This document shows, piece after piece, positions 51,801 to 60,150 of a stretch of 64,000 nucleotides of DNA. Each line of letters starts with the position of its first letter. Within the stretch, counting starts at the first letter, position 1. Where the stretch lies: assembly GCA_021793235.1 (NCBI GenBank), contig JAJYTD010000013.1:33035-97034 (forward strand), written 5' to 3'. Origin of the DNA: Actinomycetes bacterium (GTDB taxonomy: Bacteria > Actinomycetota > Actinomycetes > Streptosporangiales > Streptosporangiaceae). The notes under the pieces were generated by a model. That model made no database searches, was not told the origin of the DNA, and saw nothing but the letters and a program-made list of their open reading frames with translations. The position numbers were made by a program, and so were the translations under genes.

Positions 51801-52405
51801 TGCTGGGCCTCTACGTCTCCAGCCACCCGCTGGCCGGCGGCGAACGGATCCTGGCCCGCTCCAGCGACGCCTCGATCCTGGAGATCAACAACGGCGAGCG
51901 GCGCGACCGCTCCGAGGTACAGATCGCCGGGTTGATCTCAGCGGTAGAGCGCCGCATCAGCAAGCAGTCCGGCAACCCGTGGGCGAAGGTGACCATCGAG
52001 GACCTGGATGCCAGTATCGACGTCCTGTTCTTCGCCGAGGCCTACACCCTCTACTCAGAGGTCCTCACCGAGGACACTGCGGTGTCGGTGAAGGGCCGGG
52101 TCAAGGAACGCGAAGGCGAGTACTCCATCCAGGCCATGGAGCTCACCCTGCTCGACATCGCCCACCTGGCCGACGGCGAGGCGCCGATGCTGCTGACGGT
52201 GCAGGAGCAGCGGATCACCCCGGACCTGGTCGATGAGCTGAAGCATGTCCTCACCGCTCATCAGGGGAGGACCCCGGTGCGAATCAGGGTCGACCACCCG
52301 ATCAAGTCGCGGGTGTACGACCTGCCGCGGTATTCGGTGAATGTCACCTCAGAGCTCGCCGGCGATCTGAAGTCGCTGCTGGGCGCCGAGGCGATCACCT
52401 ACTGA
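48851..52405 (+). CDS. dnaE1: DNA polymerase III alpha subunit (replicative, PHP domain)
   Basis: 1184 residues, the normal size for actinobacterial DnaE1. The PHP domain begins with FVHLHVHTEYSMLDG and MTDHGNMFG, retaining the metal ligands of an active proofreading exonuclease. The polymerase Asp pair is in MPDIDLDFDERRR (about residue 422). GPGRGSAAGS and TGVHAAGVILS mark the palm and fingers. A clamp-binding QFDLF lies at about 945 and an OB fold (VQIAGLISAVERR) at about 1020. The GTG at 48851 is chosen: AGAGG lies nine bases upstream and the reading begins at the usual position just before the PHP motif. Confidence 0.97.
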   Translation: MADPFVHLHVHTEYSMLDGAAKLKPLFAEAARLRMPAVAMTDHGNMFGAYEFWEQSRDSGVKPIIGIEAYVAPESRFHKKRVRWGRGDSDDSAEGGKDISGGGRYLHMTMWARNATGLRNLFRMSSLASIEGYYGKPRMDLELMSQYSEGVMVSTGCPSGGVQTRLRLGQEKEAVEYAAKLQDIFGRDSVFLELMDHGIGIEREVRDGLLKVGRELGLKPLVTNDSHYVTQDQSQAHDALLAIGVGKNLDDPNRFKFNGDGYYIKSAEEMRALLSLDEWAQGCRNTLWVAEQVEDGCYDEVFASRDLMPKFPVPEGETQSSWLRKEIDRLTPTRYPDGPSQDVRERIDRELGIIDSMGFPAYFLVVSDICQYARKNGIALGPGRGSAAGSMIAYVLGITDLDPLEHGLLFERFLNPERVTMPDIDLDFDERRRGEMINYVTELYGDERVAQILTFGTIKAKAAVKDSTRIHGLPYALGDQITKAFPPPVGGKEIPLSAVDDESHERYAEAVELRTLMEKDPQVRKVMETARGIEGLTRGTGVHAAGVILSAEPLLDVVPLHKRDTDGAIITGFPFPQCEEMGLLKMDFLGLRNLTIIDDAIQNVKSNEGIDIDWSQIGFDDPKTYELLSRGDTLGVFQLDGTAMRALLRRMQPTQFSDIVAVNALYRPGPMAANAHNDYADRSNGRQEITSIHPELHEALDPILSETYHLLVYQEQIMAIAQQLAGYSLGGADLMRRAMGKKKKEALEKEYSKFSAGMLERGFSQEAVDTLWEVMLPFSGYAFNKSHAAGYAILSFRTAYLKANHPASYMAALLTSVSGDKDKMAVYLAECRKMGIRVLPPDVNDSGLRFSAVGSDIRFGLGAVRNVGANVVESIIKTRKEKDAYASFVDFLAKSELTVCNKRVIESLIKAGAFDSLGQPRMDLCNHHEHAVEAMISSKKQEAHGQFDLFGGGDTADDGPIGLDITWSGKEWDRKTKLAFEREMLGLYVSSHPLAGGERILARSSDASILEINNGERRDRSEVQIAGLISAVERRISKQSGNPWAKVTIEDLDASIDVLFFAEAYTLYSEVLTEDTAVSVKGRVKEREGEYSIQAMELTLLDIAHLADGEAPMLLTVQEQRITPDLVDELKHVLTAHQGRTPVRIRVDHPIKSRVYDLPRYSVNVTSELAGDLKSLLGAEAITY

Positions 52406-52537
52406 CGTCCAGGGCACCGCCCCCGCCGACGCTTCTATGTCGGTGGGGCGGCCCCGCCCGGCTTCCCCGCACAGCCACTCCCGCGAACAACCCGGCACCC
52501 TCGCTAATCCCCAATAGAGGCTTCTAAGCTGAACGGC

Positions 52538-54175
52538 ATGCGTGAGTGGTGGCACGGCCGAGGCGGCCGCCGGACCCGTTGGACGATGTGGGCGACCGAT
52601 CTCGCGCTGTGGGCGGTGTTCACCGGCACCCTGGCCACCGAACTCGACGGCCTTCGCACCGAGCCGATGGCCGAGACCGTCGCCATGGCGCTGCTTCTGG
52701 CGGTCGCGTTCGGTGTTCGGCGGGCATGGCCCTTCACCGCCCTCGGCTTGGTCGTCGGCGCCAGCGTGCTCCACAGCGCGGCCATCACCATCGGCGTGGT
52801 CGACACTTTCGCCCTGACCTACGCACTGCCCTGCGCCGCGCTGGCCTTCCTCGCCGGCCGCCGGTCCGAGCGCATCGCCCCGGCCGCCGTCTTGACCGTC
52901 ACCGCGGCGCTGACGATGCTGCTGGTGTGCACGGTGGGGTGGGTCCGCGGCGGCAATCCGCGCGAGGCGCTGACCGGATTCACCGACTGGGCCGGCGGCG
53001 TGCTCGTGCTGATCGCCGTCATCGTGACGCCGTGGCTGCTGGGCCGGTACTGGCACCGGCACGCACAACTGCGCACTGCCGGCTGGGAGATCGCCGACCG
53101 GATGGAGCGCGCCCGCGACGTCGACGCCGAACGTGCCCGGCTGCGCGAGCGGTCCCGCATCGCGACCGAGATGCACGATTCCCTGGGCCACGACCTCGCC
53201 TTGATCGCCGTGCGCGCCGCGGCCCTGGAGATGGCCGCCGAAGCGGAGGAGCCACAAGCCGCCGCGTCCGATCTCCGTGCCGCCGCCCACCAGGCCAACC
53301 TGCGGCTGCGCGAGATCATCGGGGTACTGCGCGAGGACGCCGGGGCAGCTGCTGCCGAACCGGTCGGCGAAGCCGTCACCGCCGTCGTGGACCGGGCCGT
53401 GGACTCGGGGATGTCGGTACGCCTGGTCCGTGAGGGCCCCGATATCGACCCCGCCACACCCGCGGGCCACGCCGCCCACCGTGTCGTCCAGGAGGCGTTG
53501 ACCAATGCCGCCCGGCACGCCCCCGGTGCGCGGGTGACCGTCCGGCTTGTCCGCGAGGACGGCGCGACCGCCGTGCATGTCGCCGACACCGGACCGGTCG
53601 GCGCCGCGACCGGCGCCGGTACGGCCGGTAACGGCTCCGGACTGGCCGGGCTGCGCACGCTCGTCGAAGGGATGGGCGGCACGTTCACGGCCGGTTCGGG
53701 CGGACACGGTGGTGCAGCGGGCGGTTTCACCGTGACCGCGCGGATCCCCGAAACCGCGGGCCCCCAGAGCACCGCGGAAGAGCCGCCCGAAGGTTCGACG
53801 GAGACGGCGCGCCGCTGGAGCCAGATGCGCGCCGGCGCCCGGCGCTGGCTGGTGACCGCGCTGGTGCTGCCGCTGGGTCTCGCGGCCGTCATCACCGCCC
53901 TCGGCTTCCTGATGTTGTGGTACGCCGGTGCGAACACCGTGCTGGCGCGCGAAGACTACGCACGGCTGAGCATCGGCGACGACCGGGCCGCCGTCGAGCA
54001 GGTACTGCCGGTGTTCGACTATCAACCCGGCCCGATCCCCGGGGAGCCCCCGGCCCCGCCCGGCTCCGCCTGCCGCTACTACCTGGTCGATTGGGAGAAC
54101 GGCCTGCCACCGGTGTACCGGCTGTGCTTCGCGGAGGAAAGACTGGTGGGCAAGGACATGATCGCGCGGGAGTGA
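52538..54175 (+). CDS. NarL-type sensor kinase with C-terminal membrane helix and exported domain (paralogue)
   Basis: 545 residues. Six or so N-terminal helices lead to the HisKA_3 motif IATEMHDSLGHDLALIAV and an ATPase with GNGSGLAGLRTLVEGMGG. The C-terminus continues with a helix (439-461, VTALVLPLGLAAVITALGF) and about 80 exported residues containing YARLSIGDDRAAVEQVLP and CRYYLVDW ... YRLCFAE. This is the same layout as in the kinase at 32475: R-L/V-S-x-G ... V-x-x-x-LP ... C-x-YY ... YR-(L/I)-C. It is cotranscribed with the regulator downstream (63-base gap). Confidence 0.92.
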   Translation: MREWWHGRGGRRTRWTMWATDLALWAVFTGTLATELDGLRTEPMAETVAMALLLAVAFGVRRAWPFTALGLVVGASVLHSAAITIGVVDTFALTYALPCAALAFLAGRRSERIAPAAVLTVTAALTMLLVCTVGWVRGGNPREALTGFTDWAGGVLVLIAVIVTPWLLGRYWHRHAQLRTAGWEIADRMERARDVDAERARLRERSRIATEMHDSLGHDLALIAVRAAALEMAAEAEEPQAAASDLRAAAHQANLRLREIIGVLREDAGAAAAEPVGEAVTAVVDRAVDSGMSVRLVREGPDIDPATPAGHAAHRVVQEALTNAARHAPGARVTVRLVREDGATAVHVADTGPVGAATGAGTAGNGSGLAGLRTLVEGMGGTFTAGSGGHGGAAGGFTVTARIPETAGPQSTAEEPPEGSTETARRWSQMRAGARRWLVTALVLPLGLAAVITALGFLMLWYAGANTVLAREDYARLSIGDDRAAVEQVLPVFDYQPGPIPGEPPAPPGSACRYYLVDWENGLPPVYRLCFAEERLVGKDMIARE

Positions 54176-54238
54176 GCACCCGTCCGGATAAGCTATGCCA
54201 GTGGCTCAACCAACAGCGCAAAGGCGGGGTCAGGAGCG

Positions 54239-54925
54239 GTGATCCGAATCGTGCTCGCCGACGACGAATGGATGGTCCGCGTCGGCATGCGCGCGATCCT
54301 GTCGGCCGACCCCGGCATCGAGGTCGTCGGCGAGGCCGCCGACGGCGCGGAGGCCGTTGAACTGGTGCGCGCGCACCGTCCCGACATCGCCCTGGTGGAC
54401 GTTCAGATGCCGGATACCGACGGGCTGGCCGCCACGGCCGCCATCACGGCCGAGTTTCCCGATACCGCCGTCGTCATCTTGACCACCTTCTCCGAAGACG
54501 CCTACATCGCGCGGGCGTTGAGCAACGGCGCCAGCGGGTTCGTGCTCAAGACCGGCGACCCGCGGGAGCTGGTCGCCGGTCTGCACGCGGTGGCGGACGG
54601 CGGCGCCTACCTCTCACCGGAGGTGGCGCACCGGATCATCACCGAACTCGGTGCCACCGGCACCGATGGCCGGATGTCGCGCGGTGCGGCCGCCCGGGAG
54701 CGGACCGGGCGGCTGTCGGCTCGCGAACGCGAGGTGCTCTCCCTCATCGGGGAGGGACTGTCCAACGAGGAGATCGCCGATCGTCTCGGTATCGCCGCGG
54801 GCACCGTCAAGGTGCACGTGGGATCTATACTCGCGCGGCTCGACGTCCGCAACCGGGTCCAGGCGGCGATCCTGGCCTATGAGGCCGGTTTGGTCGCGGT
54901 CGACCTGTTCCCGGACCAGGGGTGA
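54239..54925 (+). CDS. NarL/FixJ-family response regulator
   Basis: 228 residues. Receiver: ADDEWMVRVG, phosphorylated Asp in LVDVQMPDTDG, Thr in ILTTFSEDA and Lys in VLKTGDP. HTH: LSAREREVLSLIGEGLSNEEI and AAGTVKVHVGSILARLDV. The GTG at 54239 is the only start that gives the full receiver; AGGAG is just two bases away, so GGCGGGG further up may be the real ribosome site. Partner of the kinase upstream. Confidence 0.93.
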   Translation: MIRIVLADDEWMVRVGMRAILSADPGIEVVGEAADGAEAVELVRAHRPDIALVDVQMPDTDGLAATAAITAEFPDTAVVILTTFSEDAYIARALSNGASGFVLKTGDPRELVAGLHAVADGGAYLSPEVAHRIITELGATGTDGRMSRGAAARERTGRLSAREREVLSLIGEGLSNEEIADRLGIAAGTVKVHVGSILARLDVRNRVQAAILAYEAGLVAVDLFPDQG

Positions 54926-55009
54926 CATCCGCACCTATGCCGATCGGGGTAGTACGCCGCCGACGTTCGGTTCATGCGCCGGGATCGGCCGATCGGTGAT
55001 GATCCGGGC

Positions 55010-56305
55010 ATGGCAACGAACCGAGCATTCTCCGCGCGCCGCCACCGCACCCTGTACTACGGGGCGGCCGTCGCTGTACTGGCGGCCTCCTGCGCCCTGC
55101 CCTCTGCGGTCGCGGCGGTGACCGGCCCCGACCCCATCCGGCTGTTCCCGCCCGAGCCCACCGGACCCTACGACGTCGGGCGGGTGGAACTGCATCTGGC
55201 CGACCAGGGCCGCGGCCACCCCTGGGTTGAGGGAAGCGAGCAGCGGGACCTCATGGTTACGCTGTGGTACCCGGCCGAGGGCGGTGGCGGGGAGCAGGCG
55301 CGCTACGTACCCGATGCCGTGGCCGACATCTTCGCGGGCGAGCTGGAGCAGGCGGGCCTGGCCCGCGACGCCGTGGACTTCCCGGGCTCGCACGCCAACG
55401 CCACCGTCGGCGCCGATGTAGCCGCCGATGCGGGAGAACTGCCGGTCCTGCTGTACTCGCACGGGTTCAACCAGACGCGCCACCAGGCGACCGCGCAAGT
55501 GGAGGAGCTGGCCAGCCAGGGGTATGCGGTGGTGGCCATGGACCACCCCTACGAAGCCTCGGCGGTGGAGTTCCCCGACGGCCGGGTGGTGCGGAACAGC
55601 ATCCCCGGGGGGATGGACCAGACGGAAACGTACCGGGAGGCGATCGCCACGCGGGTGGCCGACACCGGCTTTGTGCTGGATGCCATGGCAGAGGTCGCCG
55701 ATGGGTCCACCCCCGACGTCGGCGGGCGGCCGCTGCCCGAAGGGCTGGGTGCGGCGCTGGACCTGTCGGCGGTCGGCATGTTCGGCCACTCCGCCGGCGG
55801 ACTCACCGCGGCCGAGGCGATGCTCGGCGACGACCGCATCGACGCTGGAATCAACCTCGACGGCAGCATCGCCTACCACGTCGGTGACGAGGAGTGGGCC
55901 GAGTCCACCGTGCGCGGCGCTGACCGGCCGTTCATGATCGTCGGCGGGGGGCTCAGCGGCGGAGCGGAGCGCGTACCGCACACCAGTGAGCACTCCCCCG
56001 ACTGGCAGCGGTTCCGTGCGGCCTCCACTGGTCCGCTGCTGGAGTTGTACCTGGCAAAGGCCCAGCACATGAGCTTCATCGATACCCAGTGGCAGATTCC
56101 GCAGATCGACGCGGGCGCCCGGCCCGACAACCCGGCCTGGGCGGACATGGTAGCGGACTCGGTGGGCACCATCGATCCCGACCGCAGCGTGGCCGCCCAG
56201 CGCGCCTACCTCACCGCCTTCTTCGACGCCTACATGCGCGGTGCGGAGCGGCCGCTGCTGGACGGTCCCTCCCCCGAACATCCCGATGTCGCGTTCATCG
56301 AATGA
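55010..56305 (+). CDS. Secreted lipase/PAF-acetylhydrolase-like hydrolase
   Basis: 431 residues. A signal peptide or signal anchor (YYGAAVAVLAASCALPSAVAA) precedes the catalytic domain. LYSHGFNQTR provides the oxyanion strand, FGHSAGG the nucleophile, NLDGSIAY a likely Asp position, and AQHMSFID the His. This order is that of the PAF-acetylhydrolase/dienelactone hydrolase-like group. The start at 55010 (MATNRAF) gives a well-formed signal peptide, although its ribosome site is poor. It follows the two-component pair by 84 bases and may be one of their targets. Confidence 0.85.
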   Translation: MATNRAFSARRHRTLYYGAAVAVLAASCALPSAVAAVTGPDPIRLFPPEPTGPYDVGRVELHLADQGRGHPWVEGSEQRDLMVTLWYPAEGGGGEQARYVPDAVADIFAGELEQAGLARDAVDFPGSHANATVGADVAADAGELPVLLYSHGFNQTRHQATAQVEELASQGYAVVAMDHPYEASAVEFPDGRVVRNSIPGGMDQTETYREAIATRVADTGFVLDAMAEVADGSTPDVGGRPLPEGLGAALDLSAVGMFGHSAGGLTAAEAMLGDDRIDAGINLDGSIAYHVGDEEWAESTVRGADRPFMIVGGGLSGGAERVPHTSEHSPDWQRFRAASTGPLLELYLAKAQHMSFIDTQWQIPQIDAGARPDNPAWADMVADSVGTIDPDRSVAAQRAYLTAFFDAYMRGAERPLLDGPSPEHPDVAFIE

Positions 56306-56319
56306 CCTGCCGCTGGGCC

Positions 56320-56365
56320 GCGGACGGCCGCGGCCCGGGAGACCCCTTGGGCCGCGGCCGTCCGC
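56320..56365. terminator. Bidirectional terminator, 17-bp perfect stem
   Basis: GCGGACGGCCGCGGCCC (56320-56336) pairs exactly with 56349-56365 across 12 bases. It fills the gap between the convergent lipase and permease genes. Confidence 0.85.
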
Positions 56366-56382
56366 GTCGGCGGGAACACTTT

Positions 56383-57204
56383 TCACGCGTCCCGCGCGCG
56401 CAGCTCCGCGTAGCCGACGAGCTGGGCGGCCACGGCCCAGCCGAGCACGACCCACAGGTTGACGGCGCCGTCGTGAGGCGCGGTGTAGAAGCCGACATCG
56501 CCGGAGGCGTAGAACTCGATACCGGCGAGCCCGGGCAGGCAGGCGGCCAGGTCGTTCAGCCACTGCACCTGGCTGAGCTGCAGCACCAGCGGCAGCCCGA
56601 GCAGCAGCAGGAAGCCGACGGCGATCGTGCCCGCGGTGCCGCGCAGTGCCGTACCGATCCCGACGAACAGCACCGCGAACAGCGCCATACAGGCGCCCGC
56701 GCCCAGGACCGTGCGCACGGCGTAGTCGGCGTCCAGGGGGATGTGGGCGCCGATCACCAGCCACAGCACCCCGATCCCCAGCGCCGCTGTCGCGGTGCCC
56801 GCGGCGAACGCGAACCCCGCGGTGACAATGGTGCGCGCCGCGAGGACCCGGCCACGTCGCGGGACGGCCAGCAGGGTGGTGGTGATGCCGCGGTTGGCGT
56901 ACTCGTTGGTGGCCGCGAGCGCGGCCAGCGTGAGGACGATGAACTGCACCAGGTAGAACACACCCTGCGAGGTGAGCTGGGCATAGGAGAACCCGCTCGC
57001 GGCATCGGGGTCCTCGGCGATGCGGTCGGCCGCCGAGTAGCCCATGAGGAGAGCGAAGACGGCCATCGCGAGCAGCCCCAGCCCCAGACACCACCAGGTG
57101 GTGCGCACCGAGGAGAGTTTGGTCCACTCCATGGCCAGGACCTGGAGGAGGGCGCGCCCGGCCGCCGGGGCGGCGGGGCGGGTATCCGTGTGGGGGGTGG
57201 TCAC
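56383..57204 (-). CDS. ABC-2-type permease
   Basis: 273 residues, six membrane helices. MEWTKLSSVRTTWW leads helix 1 and TNEYANRGITTTLLAVPRRG follows helix 2, the same places as in the permease at 33667. It starts with GTG overlapping the ATPase stop (GTGA). Functions with the ATPase below. It faces the kinase/regulator pair at 52.5 kb across the lipase gene, which suggests that both belong to one response. Confidence 0.88.
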   Translation of the reverse strand: MTTPHTDTRPAAPAAGRALLQVLAMEWTKLSSVRTTWWCLGLGLLAMAVFALLMGYSAADRIAEDPDAASGFSYAQLTSQGVFYLVQFIVLTLAALAATNEYANRGITTTLLAVPRRGRVLAARTIVTAGFAFAAGTATAALGIGVLWLVIGAHIPLDADYAVRTVLGAGACMALFAVLFVGIGTALRGTAGTIAVGFLLLLGLPLVLQLSQVQWLNDLAACLPGLAGIEFYASGDVGFYTAPHDGAVNLWVVLGWAVAAQLVGYAELRARDA

Positions 57205-58169
57205 CGGCCCTCCCTCTGCCCGGCGCCGCCCTGTGCGGTGCCGGACTTTCCAGACGCGGCCGGGTACCGGACCTCGGCCTCGGTGAGGTCGAGGTAGGCC
57301 CGCTCCAGCGATGCCTCCTCGCGGTACAGGGTGTGCACACGCGCACCGGCGGCGTGCGCGGTATCGCCGACCTCCTCGGGATCGGCCCCGTACACCAGCA
57401 GCTCGCCGTCGGCTCCGGGTTCGACCGTGACCGGCCGCTCGGGTCCGGACCGACGCTGGAGGCACGCGGTGAGCGGGTCGGGGTCGGGGGTGCGCACGAC
57501 TACTCGGGTGCGCGACCAGGCCGCGATCAACTCCGGCAGGGGTGCGTCGGCGACGAGTCGGCCGCCGCCGACCACCACGAGCTGGTCGGCCACGAGCTGC
57601 ACCTCGCTCATGAGGTGGCTGGACACGAAGACGGTACGGCCCTCGTCGGCGAGCTTGCGCACCAGGCCGCGCACCCACCGCACACCGTCGAGGTCGAGCC
57701 CGTTGACCGGTTCGTCGAGGACGACGATGCCGGGGTCGCCCAGCAGGGCGCCGGCGATCCCCAGCCGTTGCCGCATGCCCAGGGAGAACCCGCCGACCCG
57801 GCGGCGCGCGACCTCGGTCAACCCGACCGTGTCGAGCACTTCGGGTACGCGCCTTTGCGGGATGCCGCCGCCGCGCGCGAGCGCGAGCAGATGGGCGCGG
57901 GCGCTGCGTCCCGGGTGCACGGCCGCGGCGTCGAGCAGCGCCCCGACCTCCCGTGCGGGCCAGGGAAGGTCCGCGTAGGGGCGGCCGTTCACCAGTGCCT
58001 TTCCCGAGGTGGGCCGGTCCAGCCCCAGCAGCAGCCGCATGGTCGTGGACTTGCCTGCCCCATTGGGTCCCAGGAAGCCGGTGACCCGGCCGGGGTGGAT
58101 ATCGAAGGTGAGGGTGTCGACGGCGGTCGTTTCGCCGTAGCGTTTGGTCAGTTCGCGCGCTGTGAGCAC
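57201..58169 (-). CDS. ABC transporter ATPase (DrrA-like)
   Basis: 322 residues. Walker A GPNGAGKSTTM, signature FSLGMRQRLGIAGALL, Walker B VVLDEPVNGLD, switch His in SSHLMSEV, and a C-terminal regulatory extension. The start is the GTG at 58169 (MLTARELTKRYGET); a longer frame to 58241 adds only an unlikely basic stretch. It is a close paralogue of the ATPase at 34394. Confidence 0.92.
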   Translation of the reverse strand: MLTARELTKRYGETTAVDTLTFDIHPGRVTGFLGPNGAGKSTTMRLLLGLDRPTSGKALVNGRPYADLPWPAREVGALLDAAAVHPGRSARAHLLALARGGGIPQRRVPEVLDTVGLTEVARRRVGGFSLGMRQRLGIAGALLGDPGIVVLDEPVNGLDLDGVRWVRGLVRKLADEGRTVFVSSHLMSEVQLVADQLVVVGGGRLVADAPLPELIAAWSRTRVVVRTPDPDPLTACLQRRSGPERPVTVEPGADGELLVYGADPEEVGDTAHAAGARVHTLYREEASLERAYLDLTEAEVRYPAASGKSGTAQGGAGQREGR

Positions 58170-58376
58170 TGTTGCGCCGTTTCCGGGTCGGGAGCTGCCT
58201 TGATGGTGCCGACGGTAGGCGGCGGTCCCGCGGCCGCACATCAGCGCTTCGTCTGCGGTGCGCTATGCCCAAAGGCATAGTGCGCCGCTGCATCCCGCAC
58301 CACCAAGGGGTGTCCTGCATCACACCCTGCCGGCGGTGAGTTCCCTTCTGTCTCACGGTCCTTATAGACAGCACGT

Positions 58377-58390
58377 CGAACGTACGTTCG
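58377..58390. promoter_or_regulatory. Perfect palindrome in the MFS promoter, TetR-type operator
   Basis: CGAACGTACGTTCG, 14 bases without mismatch, 22 bases before the exporter start. GAACGTACGTTC-like sites are typical of TetR repressors of drug exporters. No TetR gene adjoins it here, so the repressor is encoded elsewhere. Confidence 0.65.
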
Positions 58391-58412
58391 CATCGAGAAT
58401 GGAAGGACCTCC

Positions 58413-59981
58413 ATGGAAGCCGCACCCCCTACCGGGGCTCGGGCCGGCCGGCGCGAATGGCTGGGACTCGCGGTCCTGGCACTGCCCACCCTGCTGCTGT
58501 CGCTCGACATGAGCGTGCTGCATCTGGCGCTCCCCCACCTGGCTGCCGACCTGCGGCCCAGCAGCAGCCAACTACTCTGGGCGATGGACGTATACGGCTT
58601 CATGATCGCCGGGTTCCTGATCACCATGGGCACGCTCGGCGACCGGATCGGCCGCCGCCGGCTGCTGCTGATCGGGGCCGCGGCGTTCGGCACCGCCTCT
58701 GTTCTCGCCGCGTACTCGACCAGCGCCGAGATGCTGATCGCGTCCCGTGCCGTGCTCGGTATCGCCGGCGCCACCCTGATGCCCTCCACACTGGCGCTGA
58801 TCAGCAACATGTTCGCCGATCCCAAGCAGCGGGCGACAGCGATCGCGGTGTGGTCAAGCTGCTTCATGGGCGGCACCGCGCTCGGCCCGGTGATCGGTGG
58901 ACTGCTGCTGCAGTGGTTCTGGTGGGGGTCGGTGTTCCTGCTCGGGGTGCCGGTCATGGTGCTGCTGCTGGTCAGCGCTCCGGTGCTGCTGCCCGAGTAC
59001 CGCGCCGAAAACGCCGGTCGGCTCGACCTGGCCAGTGTGGCCCTGTCCCTGGCGATGATCCTGCCGATCATCTACGGGCTCAAGAAACTGGCCGAGGACG
59101 GCCCTGCGGCCGGTCCGCTCGCGGCGATCGCGGTGGGCGCCGTCGTCGGTGTGGTGTTCGTACGCCGGCAGCTGCGGCTGCCCGACCCGCTGCTGGACCT
59201 GCGGCTGTTCCGCAACCGCACGTTCGGCGCCGCGCTGGGGACCATGATGGCCGGTGCCGTGGCGATGGGTGGAACATTCTTGCTCATCTCCCAGTACCTG
59301 CAGATGGTCAGCGGGCTCTCGCCGCTGCGGGCGGGCCTGTGGCTGGTTCCACCGGCGGTCGCGATGATCATCGGTACGCTGCTGTCCGCTTCCCTCGCGC
59401 AGCGGATCGGCCGCGGCACCGTGATCGGCGGCGGCATGGCGGTCACCGCGGTCGGGTTCGTGGTGCTGACCCAGGCCACGGCCGACGGCGGGCCGACCCT
59501 GGTGGTGCTCGGGCTGATGGTCGCCATGGTCGGGCTGGGCCCCGGCGCCGCTTTGGTGACCGACATCGTGGTCGGTTCGGTCCCGCCGGAGAAGTCCGGG
59601 TCGGCGGCGTCGATGTCGGAGACCAGCGGGGAGTTCGGGGTCGCCATGGGGATGGCCCTGTTGGGAAGCCTCGGCACCGCGATCTACCGGAGCCGGGTCA
59701 CCGTCCCCGAGGGCGTTCCGGCCGAGGCTGCCGCCGCCGCCCGCGACACCCTCGCCGGTGCGGCCGCAGCGGCCGAACAGCTCCCCGCCGACACCGCCGC
59801 CCGCCTGCTCGAACCGGCCCGCGAGGCGTTCACGCACGGATTGAACGCGGCCGCTGGGCTGGGCGCGGTCGCGATGGCGGTGTTCGCCGTGCTCGGCATC
59901 GTGCTGCTCCGCTCACCCCGCTCCCGTGGCGAGCACGGGTCGGCGACCGCACCAAAGTCCGCGCCCGCCACCGCTCCCTGA
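58413..59981 (+). CDS. MFS drug exporter, DHA2 (14-helix) family
   Basis: 522 residues with 14 predicted helices. LDMSVLHLALPHLAADL (motif D1), GTLGDRIGRRRLLLIG (motif A) and GTALGPVIGGLLLQ (motif C) place it in the DHA2/SmvA-like drug:proton antiporters. ATG 58413 is preceded by GGAAGGACCTCC. A C-terminal Ala-rich stretch lies between helices 13 and 14. Probably gives resistance to quaternary ammonium or dye-like compounds, but substrates vary in this family. Under control of the palindrome just upstream. Confidence 0.9.
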   Translation: MEAAPPTGARAGRREWLGLAVLALPTLLLSLDMSVLHLALPHLAADLRPSSSQLLWAMDVYGFMIAGFLITMGTLGDRIGRRRLLLIGAAAFGTASVLAAYSTSAEMLIASRAVLGIAGATLMPSTLALISNMFADPKQRATAIAVWSSCFMGGTALGPVIGGLLLQWFWWGSVFLLGVPVMVLLLVSAPVLLPEYRAENAGRLDLASVALSLAMILPIIYGLKKLAEDGPAAGPLAAIAVGAVVGVVFVRRQLRLPDPLLDLRLFRNRTFGAALGTMMAGAVAMGGTFLLISQYLQMVSGLSPLRAGLWLVPPAVAMIIGTLLSASLAQRIGRGTVIGGGMAVTAVGFVVLTQATADGGPTLVVLGLMVAMVGLGPGAALVTDIVVGSVPPEKSGSAASMSETSGEFGVAMGMALLGSLGTAIYRSRVTVPEGVPAEAAAAARDTLAGAAAAAEQLPADTAARLLEPAREAFTHGLNAAAGLGAVAMAVFAVLGIVLLRSPRSRGEHGSATAPKSAPATAP

Positions 59982-59993
59982 ACACCCGGCCGA

Positions 59994-60017
59994 AAGGACG
60001 CACGCGGGGCCGTCCTT
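59994..60017 (+). terminator. Stem-loop behind the MFS gene
   Basis: AAGGACG and CGTCCTT pair across 10 bases, 12 bases after the exporter stop. Confidence 0.45.
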
Positions 60018-60150
60018 CGCCGCGCCACCGGCCCGCGGGTCGAGGAAGCCGCATCTCAGAACCCGGAAAAACCGCAGCACGGGCGATGAGTCCTTCCTCG
60101 CCCGCCGGTCTGTACCGATAAGAACCACAGAGAAGGAAAGGTAAAAATCC

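Noticed and set aside
49073..51826. 917-codon open frame antisense to DNA polymerase III alpha
   Set aside because: It lies wholly opposite dnaE1. Long antisense frames are expected at this GC content, and the translation is rich in Gly, Val, Gln and Asp with no domain.
54935..57346. 803-codon minus-strand frame across the lipase and permease genes
   Set aside because: It is antisense to the secreted lipase and out of frame with the permease and ATPase. Its Arg/Gly/Pro composition is that of a shadow frame.
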